Shown: piece by piece, positions 26,356 through 34,812 of the stretch
Layout: the number at the start of each line of letters is the position of its first letter
Numbering within the stretch: position 1 is the first letter of the stretch
Made by a program: the position numbers and the translations under genes
Assembly: GCA_945917985.1 (NCBI GenBank)
Contig: CAMEIH010000003.1
Span: 27,388-91,387 of the forward strand
Source: an uncultured Clostridium sp.
GTDB lineage: Bacteria > Bacillota > Clostridia > Lachnospirales > Lachnospiraceae
Reading direction: 5' to 3'
Length of the DNA stretch: 64,000 bases
The notes under the pieces: generated by a model
Told to the model about the DNA's origin: nothing
Database searches by the model: none
Seen by the model: only the letters and a program-made list of their open reading frames with translations

Positions 26356-27003
26356 ATGAAAAAGAATCTTGTAGCAAAAAACGAACTTGGTATCTATGCA
26401 GATGGTAATGGCGTGGTAAGAGCCGACAGCCTTGTGGTGGCTCAGATTTTTGGAAAGCTCCATGCCAACGTAGTCAGGGACATCAGAAATCTCGATTGTT
26501 CCGATGAGTTCCGACTCATCAATTTTGATGAGTCGACTTACATCAACGCTCAAGGGCATAAGCAGCCGTGCTTCAACATGACCCGTGATGGCTTTGTGTT
26601 CCTGGTAATGGGGTACAGAGGTAAGAAGGCGGCTTCCTTCAAAGAAGCCTACATCAAGAGATTTAACGAGATGGAAGCGTTCATTAAATACCTGCTTGAG
26701 GCGAGAACCGAGTTCCCTCTGCTTACGGACAACATCATGCTTCTCCATGAGCGTCCTAAGCCTTACCACTTCAGCAATGAGGCAGATATGTTAAACCGTA
26801 TTGCCCTGGGCAAGACGGCAAAGCAGATCCGAGAAGAGCATGGCCTTAAGCAAGGGACCAGCATTCGTCCTTATCTCACTACAGAGCAGATTGAGGCTAT
26901 TGATCTCTTACAGAGAGTAGATATTGGTCTGTTGGTTTCAACACCGGACTTTCAGGAGAGAAAGAGATACCTTGAGTGGTACTACATGAAGAAATTGCAG
27001 TAA
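26356..27003 (+). CDS. Rha-family phage/ICE regulatory protein
   Basis: 215 aa. The N-terminal region VRADSLVVAQIFGKLHANVV and the following FNMTRDGFVFLVMGYRGKKA match the Rha (pRha) domain found in phage and integrative-element regulators, originally linked to phage growth interference. The C-terminal part (AKQIREEHGLKQGTSIRPYL) looks like an added HTH-type region. ATG 26356 with AAAGGA upstream is preferred over an in-frame ATG at 26299 lying inside the terminator hairpin. It follows the structured leader, so expression is likely controlled by attenuation. Confidence 0.85.
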   Translation: MKKNLVAKNELGIYADGNGVVRADSLVVAQIFGKLHANVVRDIRNLDCSDEFRLINFDESTYINAQGHKQPCFNMTRDGFVFLVMGYRGKKAASFKEAYIKRFNEMEAFIKYLLEARTEFPLLTDNIMLLHERPKPYHFSNEADMLNRIALGKTAKQIREEHGLKQGTSIRPYLTTEQIEAIDLLQRVDIGLLVSTPDFQERKRYLEWYYMKKLQ

Positions 27004-27017
27004 AGGAGCGGCGATAG

Positions 27018-27596
27018 ATGAAGATTAACGGCGAAGAAACAGATATCCTTCGCAGCTATCGTTCAATGGATGCTGAGGGAAGACTTGCGATTATGCTTGG
27101 CAATTATGCGGTCTTCCCAAAGATCATCCGCAGAGCTGAGAAGAAGATACATTACAAGATTAAAACAGAACAGGAATACCTGCGCAGTCATTCAAGAGAT
27201 GAACTTGGTGTACCAGTACAGACTTCCGGTACCAGCGATTCTACCTTTAACGAGGCATCTACCAATATCATGATTGAAGATGCTTTGAAGACCGGTGAGA
27301 TTAACAAGTGCTTGCTTAAAGGAATAAAAGATGCACCTTTATATGAAGAAGATATTCGTACCATCAGTAATATGCGAATGGATTTTGAGCTCTTAGAGGA
27401 AATCATCGAGGAGCTGAGCGAAGAAGACTCCAAAATACTTAAGCGGTATCTGGTAGATGGGCGACTTTTCAAAGAGATTGCCGATGACGAAGGAAGAACC
27501 TATGAGGCTATAAAAAAGCGTATGGAGCGTATTCGTGCTCAAATACGCGATGAGATTCTTGAGTGCCTTGAAATGAACTGTAGGGGAGGTAAGTAA
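27018..27596 (+). CDS. Sigma-factor-like protein of the integrative element
   Basis: 192 aa. The C-terminal half (about 120-180) resembles sigma-70 region 4: LSEEDSKILKRYLVDGRLFKEIADDEGRT then a basic recognition helix. Such proteins sit next to xis/int in Tn916-like elements and probably activate excision or transfer genes. It is co-directional with xis, one base before its start. A role as a true sigma factor or as an activator cannot be separated from sequence. Confidence 0.75.
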   Translation: MKINGEETDILRSYRSMDAEGRLAIMLGNYAVFPKIIRRAEKKIHYKIKTEQEYLRSHSRDELGVPVQTSGTSDSTFNEASTNIMIEDALKTGEINKCLLKGIKDAPLYEEDIRTISNMRMDFELLEEIIEELSEEDSKILKRYLVDGRLFKEIADDEGRTYEAIKKRMERIRAQIRDEILECLEMNCRGGK

Positions 27597-27597
27597 G

Positions 27598-27855
27598 ATG
27601 AATATCATATCTGATAGAGATTATAAAGAATCCGGCATTTATGCCAAAGAGCAGGCATCTGTGCAGACCGTCCCTATTCAGGAGAAGGTGGCTCTCACAA
27701 TTAGGGAAGCAGCAGAGTATTCCAATATAGGCATCAATAAGCTGGAATGCCTACTGCGCTCTCCTAGATGTCCCTTTGTCTTATATGTAGGCAAGAAGAA
27801 ACTTGTTAAGAGAAAGGAATTTGAAAAGTTTATTTCGGACAATGTAGAAATATAG
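27598..27855 (+). CDS. xis: Excisionase (Tn916 Xis type)
   Basis: 85 aa small winged-helix protein. The region LTIREAAEYSNIGINKLECL and FVLYVGKKKLVKRKEFEKF match Tn916-family excisionases closely in pattern. It directs the integrase toward excision by bending DNA at the element ends. It lies immediately before int, with a hairpin (27855-27884) between them. Confidence 0.9.
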   Translation: MNIISDRDYKESGIYAKEQASVQTVPIQEKVALTIREAAEYSNIGINKLECLLRSPRCPFVLYVGKKKLVKRKEFEKFISDNVEI

Positions 27856-27916
27856 CGTATTCCCAATAAATGGGATAACTACGCGATTTGTCGGCTGTTA
27901 AAAAAATCAAATAACA

Positions 27917-27945
27917 TTGCATTTGGGCCCTAGTTGGTGTATAAT
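27917..27945 (+). promoter_or_regulatory. int promoter
   Basis: TTGCAT (27917-27922) and consensus TATAAT (27940-27945) with 17-bp spacing, followed by GAAAGGAG before ATG 27992. After integration this promoter may also feed ychF downstream. Confidence 0.75.
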
Positions 27946-27991
27946 ATATCGTGCTAATTTGGGGCTCTTATAGCTTAGAAAGGAGCCTTTA

Positions 27992-29122
27992 ATGGGTAAA
28001 GATCTCAAAGGAAAGGAGATTGGAGCAGGAATCGTACAGCAACCCAACGGGACATACTTTGCCAGATTTGTTGATAAATTTGGGAAGCGCAGAACGAAAA
28101 GATCCAAGAAACTTCAAGAGGTAAAACAGTGGTTTGCTGATGCTACTTACATAGACCAACACAGTGACTTGGATCAGGCTACGGATATGCTCGTCGATAC
28201 TTGGTTTGATTATAGGATAGGGATAAAGAAGCAGACAGTGAGACCTAATACGGTCAGAAATTATTCAGAACGGTATGAGCGTAATATCAAGGGCGTAATA
28301 GGCAATAAACTCTTAACGGATGTAAAGCCTATTCATTGTCAGAAGATTTTTTCTGATATGGCTGATGAGGGCTATAAGACAACCACCATATACCAGACGC
28401 GGATTGCTCTTTATAACATGTTTGAGTTTGCCAGGGAGAATGATGTACTTATCATGAATCCTTGCAAGAAGTCTTTAAAGAGCGATATGGGAAAGCCTTC
28501 AGATAAGAAAGAAGCTCTTACGATAGACGTTCAGAAGAAGCTCTTGGAAGCTGTGGTTGGCTACAGCTACGAGAATCAGTACCGCTTCGTGTTACAGACC
28601 GGACTTCGTACAGGTGAGCTTATAGGACTTAAGTGGAGCGACATCGACTTCGAAAATCGTACCATGAAAATCGAAAGGACGATGGAATATCACTATAAGG
28701 TAGGTGAATGGAGAGTTGGTCCACCTAAGAGCAAATCGGGCTACCGTACAATTCCTCTTACAGACGAAGCAATTCGCATTCTTGAAAACCAGAGATCAAA
28801 GAATAAGAGCTTAAAGCTCGTGCCGATTGAATGGAAAGATATAGTCTTTCTATGCAGAAAGGGAACACCGGTCAAGAATAGCACTTATGACACAGGCTTG
28901 TTTAAGTATTGTGACCGTGTAGGCATTCCGAGATTTTCAATGCATGTACTCAGACATACTTTTGCTACCAGATGCATTGAGGGTGGAATGAAGCCCAAGA
29001 CTCTGCAGAAGATTTTAGGTCATTCCAATATCGGTATTACCATGAATCTGTATGTTCATATTACAGAGGATGAAAAGCATAGAGAAATTGACTTAGTGGC
29101 TGACGCGTTAAAAGTGGTATAA
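27992..29122 (+). CDS. int: Tyrosine integrase (Tn916/lambda type)
   Basis: 376 aa site-specific recombinase. The N-terminal ~60 residues form the small arm-DNA-binding domain (QQPNGTYFARFVDKFGKRRT), then a SAM-like core-binding domain (about 65-165). The catalytic domain shows Arg206 (GLRTGEL), His318 and Arg321 (HVLRHTF), His344 (GHS) and the nucleophile Tyr354 (NLYVHI). All residues needed for activity are present. Its gene ends 108 bp from the element-ychF junction, and the TGGTACTC repeats beside both ends are likely its arm sites. Confidence 0.95.
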   Translation: MGKDLKGKEIGAGIVQQPNGTYFARFVDKFGKRRTKRSKKLQEVKQWFADATYIDQHSDLDQATDMLVDTWFDYRIGIKKQTVRPNTVRNYSERYERNIKGVIGNKLLTDVKPIHCQKIFSDMADEGYKTTTIYQTRIALYNMFEFARENDVLIMNPCKKSLKSDMGKPSDKKEALTIDVQKKLLEAVVGYSYENQYRFVLQTGLRTGELIGLKWSDIDFENRTMKIERTMEYHYKVGEWRVGPPKSKSGYRTIPLTDEAIRILENQRSKNKSLKLVPIEWKDIVFLCRKGTPVKNSTYDTGLFKYCDRVGIPRFSMHVLRHTFATRCIEGGMKPKTLQKILGHSNIGITMNLYVHITEDEKHREIDLVADALKVV

Positions 29123-29143
29123 AACTTAATGCGAAATTCATCT

Positions 29144-29168
29144 CCGTGGTACTCGCCGTGGTACTCGG
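29144..29168 (+). repeat. Right arm-type integrase repeats
   Basis: CCGTGGTACTCG occurs at 29144-29155 and 29157-29168, matching the left-end repeat at 13668-13679. Confidence 0.65.
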
Positions 29169-29230
29169 TCAAAATCGCAAATCGCGGAAAGCCCGTAAAA
29201 TAAAGGAAAAACGAAGGAGATTAATATATT

Positions 29231-30328
29231 ATGAAACTAGGAATCGTGGGACTTCCCAACGTAGGTAAAAGCACACTGTTCAATTCCCTCACCAAGGCTG
29301 GAGCGGAATCGGCTAACTATCCTTTCTGTACCATTGACCCCAACATCGGGATCGTGGCAGTACCGGATGAAAGGTTAAAGCTTCTCGGAGACATGTACCA
29401 TTCCAAGAAGGTAACCCCCGCTGTCATAGAGTTTGTTGATATTGCCGGACTTGTAAAAGGCGCTTCCAAGGGAGAAGGTCTGGGAAACCAGTTCCTCAGC
29501 AACATCAGAGAGGTGGATGCCATTGTTCATGTGGTGCGCTGCTTTGAGGACAGCAATGTGGTTCATGTGGACGGAAGCATTGATCCCATGCGTGATATTG
29601 AGACCATCAATCTGGAACTGATTTTTTCCGATATTGAGATTCTGGAGAGAAGAATTGCCAAGACAGGAAAAGCGGCAAGGATGGACAAGTCTCTTGCAAA
29701 GGAGGCAGCTCTTCTTGAGTCCTTAAAGGCACATCTGGAGGAAGGAAAGCTTGCCAGAAGCTATGTGACAGAGGATGAGGATGAACTGGCACTTCTTTCT
29801 TCTTATAACCTTTTGACCTACAAGCCTGTTATTTTTGCGGCAAACGTGGGAGAGGATGACCTTGCGGATGACGGTGCGGAAAATCCCGGTGTACAGAAGG
29901 TAAGGGAATTTGCCAAGGAGACAGGCAGTGAAGTGTTTGTGATCTGTGCCCAGATTGAGCAGGAGATCGCAGAGCTTGACGATGATGAGAAGGCAATGTT
30001 CTTAGAGGATCTTGGACTTTCCGAATCCGGTCTTGAAAAGCTGATCAAGGCAAGCTATAAGCTTCTCGGCCTTCAGAGCTTCCTGACGGCAGGAGAGGAT
30101 GAGACGAGAGCCTGGACCATTAAGATCGGAACCAAAGCGCCCCAGGCGGCAGGTAAGATCCACACCGACTTTGAGAGAGGATTTATTAAGGCGGAGGTAG
30201 TCAATTATAAGGATCTTTTAGAGCAGGGTTCGTTGGCTGCGGCGAGAGAAAAGGGCCTTGTGGGAATGGAAGGAAAGGACTATGTGGTAAAAGACGGCGA
30301 CGTCATCCTGTTCCGTTTTAATGTATAA
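29231..30328 (+). CDS. ychF: Redox-regulated ATPase/GTPase YchF
   Basis: 365 aa OBG-family P-loop protein that prefers ATP; linked to ribosomes and stress responses. P-loop GLPNVGKST near the N-terminus, the G3-type DIAGLVKGAS, then a coiled coil and a C-terminal TGS domain. The protein is intact. Its first ~16 bases (to 29247) and its ribosome site (AAGGAG 29215-29220) come from the integrated element, with CTA replacing TTA for Leu3. Its original promoter is at 13445-13473, so it must now rely on element transcription, probably read-through from int. Confidence 0.96.
   Translation: MKLGIVGLPNVGKSTLFNSLTKAGAESANYPFCTIDPNIGIVAVPDERLKLLGDMYHSKKVTPAVIEFVDIAGLVKGASKGEGLGNQFLSNIREVDAIVHVVRCFEDSNVVHVDGSIDPMRDIETINLELIFSDIEILERRIAKTGKAARMDKSLAKEAALLESLKAHLEEGKLARSYVTEDEDELALLSSYNLLTYKPVIFAANVGEDDLADDGAENPGVQKVREFAKETGSEVFVICAQIEQEIAELDDDEKAMFLEDLGLSESGLEKLIKASYKLLGLQSFLTAGEDETRAWTIKIGTKAPQAAGKIHTDFERGFIKAEVVNYKDLLEQGSLAAAREKGLVGMEGKDYVVKDGDVILFRFNV
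29238..29247 (+). other. attR core
   Basis: TAGGAATCGT within codons 3-6 of ychF, identical to 13520-13529. Confidence 0.75.
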
Positions 30329-30366
30329 TAATTTATGGTAAATTTTAGATAAAATTAAGAATTTTC

Positions 30367-30403
30367 AAAAGGGCAGACACAAGATATTGTGTCTGCCCTT
30401 TTT
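30367..30403 (+). terminator. Terminator after ychF
   Basis: AAAAGGGCAGACACAA pairs with TTGTGTCTGCCCTTTT around a GATA-type loop; a strong stem with T tail. Confidence 0.9.
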
Positions 30404-30438
30404 ACAGCAACTATATATTGAAAACCCCAGTGTTTATG

Positions 30439-30468
30439 CGCCTTCCGGGATCACGGAGGGCTGTTTTT
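30439..30468 (+). terminator. Second terminator-like hairpin before mraZ
   Basis: GCCTTCCG / CGGAGGGC stem (one G-T pair) and a run of seven T. It insulates the dcw cluster from upstream transcription. Confidence 0.65.
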
Positions 30469-30482
30469 TTGCGATTTTTCTA

Positions 30483-30511
30483 TTGATTAATCACTAAAAA
30501 TGGGGTAGAAT
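30483..30511 (+). promoter_or_regulatory. mraZ/dcw promoter
   Basis: TTGATT (30483-30488) and TAGAAT (30506-30511), 17-bp spacing. The first MraZ-type box overlaps the -10. Confidence 0.65.
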
Positions 30512-30570
30512 AACCTTAAAAGTGGTAGAAAGTGGTTTAAAGTGAAACAAAGTGGTTTAAAGTGGTAGAT
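30501..30570 (+). promoter_or_regulatory. MraZ operator: 10-bp periodic GTGG boxes
   Basis: Units starting at 30501, 30521, 30531, 30541, 30551 and 30561 read TGGGGTAGAA, AGTGGTAGAA, AGTGGTTTAA, AGTGAAACAA, AGTGGTTTAA, AGTGGTAGAT. The exact 10-bp step puts all boxes on one face of the helix. Known MraZ proteins bind repeated (A)AAGTGG/TGGG boxes in front of their own gene. Confidence 0.85.
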
Positions 30571-30594
30571 TTTAAGGCTGACGGGTGAATGCAT

Positions 30595-31026
30595 ATGTTT
30601 ATGGGAGAGTACAACCATACAATAGATGCTAAGGGCAGACTTATCATTCCCGCCAAATTCCGTGAAGTCTTGGGCGATGAATTTGTTGTGACAAAGGGAA
30701 TGGATGGCTGTCTGTTTGTCTTTGACAATTCCGAGTGGCAGGCCTTTGCTGAAAAGCTTCGTTCTCTGCCTATGATTGATAAGGAAGTCAGACAATTTAC
30801 CCGTTTTTTCCTTGCAGGAGCAGCCAGTGTGGAAGTGGACAAGCAGGGAAGAATCCTGATTCCCTCCGTACTTCGTGAGTTTGCGGATATCACCAAGGAT
30901 GCAGTTCTGATCGGTGTGGGAAGCAGAATTGAAATCTGGAGTAAGGACAGATGGGAAGGCACCGTCACTTACCAGGATATGGAAGATATTTCCAAACATA
31001 TGGTAGAGCTTGGTATTGGAATTTAG
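30595..31026 (+). CDS. mraZ: Transcriptional regulator MraZ
   Basis: 143 aa with two AbrB-like SpoVT/MraZ domains (MFMGEYNHTIDAKGRLIIPA and EVDKQGRILIPSVLREFA, each with the DxxGR signature). It autoregulates the dcw cluster. In-frame ATGs occur at 30589, 30595 and 30601; 30595 gives the canonical MFMGEY start. Its probable operator is directly upstream. Confidence 0.95.
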   Translation: MFMGEYNHTIDAKGRLIIPAKFREVLGDEFVVTKGMDGCLFVFDNSEWQAFAEKLRSLPMIDKEVRQFTRFFLAGAASVEVDKQGRILIPSVLREFADITKDAVLIGVGSRIEIWSKDRWEGTVTYQDMEDISKHMVELGIGI

Positions 31027-31038
31027 GAGAGACGGACC

Positions 31039-31974
31039 ATGGAATTTAATCACACATCTGTTTTGTTAAATGAAACCATAGAAGGACTTAAGATAAAGCC
31101 GGACGGGATCTATGTGGACGGAACCTTAGGAGGCGGCGGTCATTCCCTTGAAATTGCAAAGAGATTGAATGACAACGGAAGACTGATCGGAATCGATCAG
31201 GATGAGGCCGCGATTCTGGCAGCGGGAGAGCGATTAAAGGATTTTGGCGACAAAGTCACCATCGTAAGGAGCAATTACAGAAATGCACTCAGTGTATTGC
31301 ACGATCTTGGGATAGAGAAGATAGACGGCATGATGCTGGATCTGGGGGTTTCCTCCTATCAACTGGATACACAGGAAAGAGGTTTTTCCTATCGTTATGA
31401 TGCACCCCTTGATATGAGGATGGACCTGCGGCAGACCCTTACGGCAAAGGATATTGTAAATGGTTACAGTGAGACGGAACTGTTTCATATTATAAGAGAC
31501 TACGGAGAAGACAGATTTGCCAAGAATATTGCCAAACATATTGTTATGGCAAGGGCAAAGAAGCCCATTGAGACTACAGGAGAGCTGAATGAGATCATCA
31601 GGGCGGCAATTCCGGCAAAGATGAGAGCAGAGGGCGGACATCCTTCCAAGAGAACTTACCAGGCAATCCGGATTGAATGTAATAAAGAACTTGAAGTTCT
31701 TAAGGAATCACTGGAAGAACTGATCGGTATTCTGAATCCGGGCGGAAGGCTTTGCATCATCACATTTCATTCGCTGGAGGACCGTATCGTAAAGACAGCA
31801 TTTAAAAAAGCGGAAAATCCCTGTACATGCCCTCCTTCCTTTCCTGTCTGCGTTTGCGGGAAGAAAAGCCAGGGAAAGGTGATCACGGGAAAACCTGTTT
31901 TACCGTGTGAGGAGGAAATGGAAAGCAATCCGAGGTCCAAAAGTGCAAAATTAAGAATCTTTGAAAAAATATAA
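31039..31974 (+). CDS. rsmH: 16S rRNA (cytosine-1402-N4)-methyltransferase
   Basis: 311 aa SAM-dependent methyltransferase (formerly MraW). Motif [11 protein letters not shown], catalytic-region [10 protein letters not shown], and the C-terminal [12 protein letters not shown] and [13 protein letters not shown] signatures. Standard second gene of the dcw cluster. Confidence 0.96.
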   Translation: MEFNHTSVLLNETIEGLKIKPDGIYVDGTLGGGGHSLEIAKRLNDNGRLIGIDQDEAAILAAGERLKDFGDKVTIVRSNYRNALSVLHDLGIEKIDGMMLDLGVSSYQLDTQERGFSYRYDAPLDMRMDLRQTLTAKDIVNGYSETELFHIIRDYGEDRFAKNIAKHIVMARAKKPIETTGELNEIIRAAIPAKMRAEGGHPSKRTYQAIRIECNKELEVLKESLEELIGILNPGGRLCIITFHSLEDRIVKTAFKKAENPCTCPPSFPVCVCGKKSQGKVITGKPVLPCEEEMESNPRSKSAKLRIFEKI

Positions 31975-31995
31975 GATAGATTGGGAGTTTGGGGA

Positions 31996-32490
31996 ATGGC
32001 AACTGATATGAGAAGAAAAAATGCATATACAGACAACAGAAGAAGCACACAGAGAAATAATGTGTATGTATATGACAATACGGCAAGAAAACTGCAGGCA
32101 GTGCCTGCTGAATATGAGCGCCCTGTCAGAAAGGTGAATCATGCGACCAAGAGAAACAGGGAACGCGCTCTTCATATGAATATCGGTTATGTGCTTTTCC
32201 TTGCATCTGCACTGCTCGCAGTGGGATTTGTCCTGACAACTTATCTGACATTAAAGTCAGACATTACAAACAGTGTCAAGAATATCGCCAGACTTGAGAG
32301 CGAACTGAACAATATGAAGCTTGACAATGACGAGAGAGAAAGCAGAATTTCCAGCAATACCAATCTGGAGGAAGTAAGGCAGACTGCCATTCAGGAGCTT
32401 GGCATGCAGTATGCGGGCGAAGGCCAGATCATTACTTTTAACAGTGAAGATAATGATTATGTAATACAAAAGGGAGAAATCCCTGATTAA
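31996..32490 (+). CDS. ftsL: FtsL-like cell-division protein
   Basis: 164 aa bitopic protein. A basic cytoplasmic N-terminus, one membrane segment at about residues 63-85 (VLFLASALLAVGFVLTTYL), then an extracytoplasmic coiled coil (LKSDITNSVKNIARLESELN). Sequence conservation in this family is weak; position between rsmH and the PBP genes supports FtsL. ATG 31996 is preferred to an upstream TTG at 31981. Confidence 0.8.
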   Translation: MATDMRRKNAYTDNRRSTQRNNVYVYDNTARKLQAVPAEYERPVRKVNHATKRNRERALHMNIGYVLFLASALLAVGFVLTTYLTLKSDITNSVKNIARLESELNNMKLDNDERESRISSNTNLEEVRQTAIQELGMQYAGEGQIITFNSEDNDYVIQKGEIPD

Positions 32491-32501
32491 ACAGGAGCTT
32501 T

Positions 32502-34736
32502 ATGGGAAGAGAAAGATCATATAACAAATTCACACCGAAAATGCAAAAGAAGCTGGTAGTACTATTTATGTTAGTGCTGCTGGCTTTTGCCGGTTTGTTC
32601 TACCAGTTATATTCTATCACCAGGGATAATGGAGAACAGTACAAAAAACAGGTACTTTCCCAGCAAAAATATGACAGTACTACAATACCGTATAAACGCG
32701 GAACGATTCTGGATGCGAACGGCAGCGTGCTGGCATCCAGTGAGAAAGTATATAATGTGGTGCTGGATTCGGTAGCCGTATGTGAAAAGGAAGAGTATCT
32801 GGAGCCTACATTAAACGCACTTAGGAGTGAATTTGGACTGGATACGGCGAGCATACGTTCTTATATAGAAGCAAACAAGGAAACCTCCCGCTATCATGTG
32901 CTGGCAAAAAGACTTTCCTACAATGAAATATCCGGTTTTGTGGAGCTTCAGAATGAGGAAGGTTCTCTGGTGAAAGGAATCTGGTTTGAGGAGGAGTATA
33001 AAAGGGTCTATCCAGGGAACACGCTTGCCTGTGATGTGATTGGATTTACCACCAGTGACAATCAGGGAAAATACGGACTTGAGGAATATTATAATGATGA
33101 ACTTTCCGGAACTCCGGGAAGAGTTTACGGTTATCTGAACGACAACTCGGATTTGGAGAGAAGAACGATAGCAGCAGAGGACGGAAATTCCATCGTTACC
33201 ACGATAGATGCCAATATTCAGAGCATTGTGGAAAAATATCTGCTGAAATTTAACGAGGAATATAAAGACAATTATCATCCCGGAAACGGAGCCAACAATG
33301 TGGGCTGTATTATCATGCGGGTGGATACCGGTGAAATTCTTGCCATGGCAAGTTATCCCAATTTTGATCTGAATGATACCAGAAATACGGATGCGTTGAT
33401 AGGAATGCCGCTTCTGGATGAGAACGGCAAAAAAACCGGAGAATACATCACGGAGGAAAACCTTTCCACTATCGACACAGAGGAAATGATGTATCTGCAT
33501 CTGGATGCACTGTGGAAAAACTTCTGTATATCCGATACCTATGAACCAGGTTCCGTCGCAAAGCCTTTTACGGTGGCTGCGGGAATCGAGAGCGGCAGTA
33601 TTACGGGAAATGAAAGTTACAACTGTGAAGGCGTTTTGGAAGTGGGAGATCATAAAATCAAGTGCCATAACAGATATGGTGACGGGATTCTCACTGTGCA
33701 GGAAGGTGTGGAGCGTTCCTGTAACGTGGTCATGATGCGTGTGGGACAGGCAATAGGTGTTGACAATTTTGTCAAGTTCCAGCACATTTTTAACTTTGGA
33801 CTCAAAACGAACATTGACCTTCAGGGAGAGGCGAGAACAGCCAGCCTGATTTATAGCAAGGATACAATGCGTTCTGCGGAACTCGCCACCAATACGTTCG
33901 GTCAGTCTTTCAATGTGACTATGATACAGATGATCACGGGCTTTTGTTCCCTGATCAATGGCGGTTATTATTATGAGCCCCATATGGTCAGCAAGATTGT
34001 AAGTCCCTCAGGCGCTACGGTACAGAATATTGAGCCGAGAGTGCTGAAACAGACTATTTCCGGCGAGACTTCGGAGACCATCCGAGAGTTCTGCAATACC
34101 GTTGTTACCGGAGAGCATGGTACCGGTAAGACAGCAAGGCCGGCCGGTTATATGATCGGCGGCAAGACCGGTACGGCAGAGACACTTCCCCGTAAAAACG
34201 GTGAATATGTGGTATCCTTTATGGGTTATGCGCCGGCGGATGATCCGGAGATAGCCATCTATGTGGTAGTGGACAGACCCAATGTGAGATATCAGGATGA
34301 TGCCAAGTTCGCCACCAGAATCGTGAGAAGCATTCTGACTGAGGTTCTCCCTTATATGGGAATCTTTATGACGGAGGAATTGTCAGAGGAGGAAAAAGCG
34401 GAACTGGAAGCTCTCCAGATTGAGATCAGAACTCCGGCTGTGACGGAAGAAACCGAAGAAGTATCAGAGGAAGGCGAAGAAGGACAGGAAGAAACAGAAG
34501 AGGGCAGTGAAAACAACAATCCGGAGGAGGAGCCAAGAGAGGAAATATGGAAAACCTTCCCGATTGATCCGCAGACAGGTTATGCAGTGGATCCAAACAC
34601 GGGAGATATGGTAGATCCGGTAACGGGAGCGGTGATCGGTTCCAGTTTTGATGATGAAGCTGCAGCACCCGAGGAAACAGGGAAGCCGGAGGAAGAAACC
34701 GGTGATACAAAGCAGCAGGAAGAAGTACCGAACTAA
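32502..34736 (+). CDS. Class B penicillin-binding protein (FtsI/PBP2B type) with acidic tail
   Basis: 744 aa septal transpeptidase. A membrane anchor lies near the N-terminus (about 17-40), then the PBP dimer domain. The transpeptidase motifs are SVAK (Ser351), SCN (Ser406) and KTG (Lys555). After about residue 620 comes a long Glu-rich low-complexity tail (TEEVSEEGEEGQEETEEGSE) followed by an ordered-looking repeat-like segment (DPQTGYAVDPNTGDMVDP). The tail is extracytoplasmic and has no assigned role. No PASTA domain seen. Confidence 0.93.
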   Translation: MGRERSYNKFTPKMQKKLVVLFMLVLLAFAGLFYQLYSITRDNGEQYKKQVLSQQKYDSTTIPYKRGTILDANGSVLASSEKVYNVVLDSVAVCEKEEYLEPTLNALRSEFGLDTASIRSYIEANKETSRYHVLAKRLSYNEISGFVELQNEEGSLVKGIWFEEEYKRVYPGNTLACDVIGFTTSDNQGKYGLEEYYNDELSGTPGRVYGYLNDNSDLERRTIAAEDGNSIVTTIDANIQSIVEKYLLKFNEEYKDNYHPGNGANNVGCIIMRVDTGEILAMASYPNFDLNDTRNTDALIGMPLLDENGKKTGEYITEENLSTIDTEEMMYLHLDALWKNFCISDTYEPGSVAKPFTVAAGIESGSITGNESYNCEGVLEVGDHKIKCHNRYGDGILTVQEGVERSCNVVMMRVGQAIGVDNFVKFQHIFNFGLKTNIDLQGEARTASLIYSKDTMRSAELATNTFGQSFNVTMIQMITGFCSLINGGYYYEPHMVSKIVSPSGATVQNIEPRVLKQTISGETSETIREFCNTVVTGEHGTGKTARPAGYMIGGKTGTAETLPRKNGEYVVSFMGYAPADDPEIAIYVVVDRPNVRYQDDAKFATRIVRSILTEVLPYMGIFMTEELSEEEKAELEALQIEIRTPAVTEETEEVSEEGEEGQEETEEGSENNNPEEEPREEIWKTFPIDPQTGYAVDPNTGDMVDPVTGAVIGSSFDDEAAAPEETGKPEEETGDTKQQEEVPN

Positions 34737-34759
34737 AGAGAAGGAATGATAAAGGGAAT

Positions 34760-34809
34760 AACCTCATAGAATGGGTAATAAATTATAATAATACCTTTTC
34801 TATGAGGTT
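34760..34809 (+). promoter_or_regulatory. 50-nt hairpin abutting the next start codon
   Basis: Perfect 12-bp arms AACCTCATAGAA (34760-34771) and TTCTATGAGGTT (34798-34809), with further pairing inside, followed by T's running to 34812 and ATG at 34813. The only ribosome-site-like bases (GAGG) lie in the 3' arm, so the hairpin could act as terminator, as translational block, or both. Confidence 0.7.
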
Positions 34810-34812
34810 TTT

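Larger units (their letters stand above)
13520..29247 (+). mobile_element. 15.7-kb integrative element in the 5' end of ychF
   Basis: Bounded by the direct repeat TAGGAATCGT (13520-13529 and 29238-29247). It carries int and xis of Tn916 type at its right end, a sigma-like and a Rha-like gene, a complete type I restriction-modification operon and an uncharacterised five-gene operon. It has no intact relaxase, coupling protein or type IV secretion gene, but a relaxase-derived protein and a possible oriT relic are present. The best description is a non-self-transmissible integrative or mobilisable element that may be a deletion derivative of a conjugative one. Gene base composition looks more A+T-rich than the flanks, though I did not compute it. 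Confidence 0.85.

Noticed and set aside
32811..33983. Long minus-strand open frame (390 codons) opposite the first PBP
   Set aside because: Antisense shadow: no ribosome site, composition unlike a protein core, and the plus strand is clearly a PBP with all active-site motifs.
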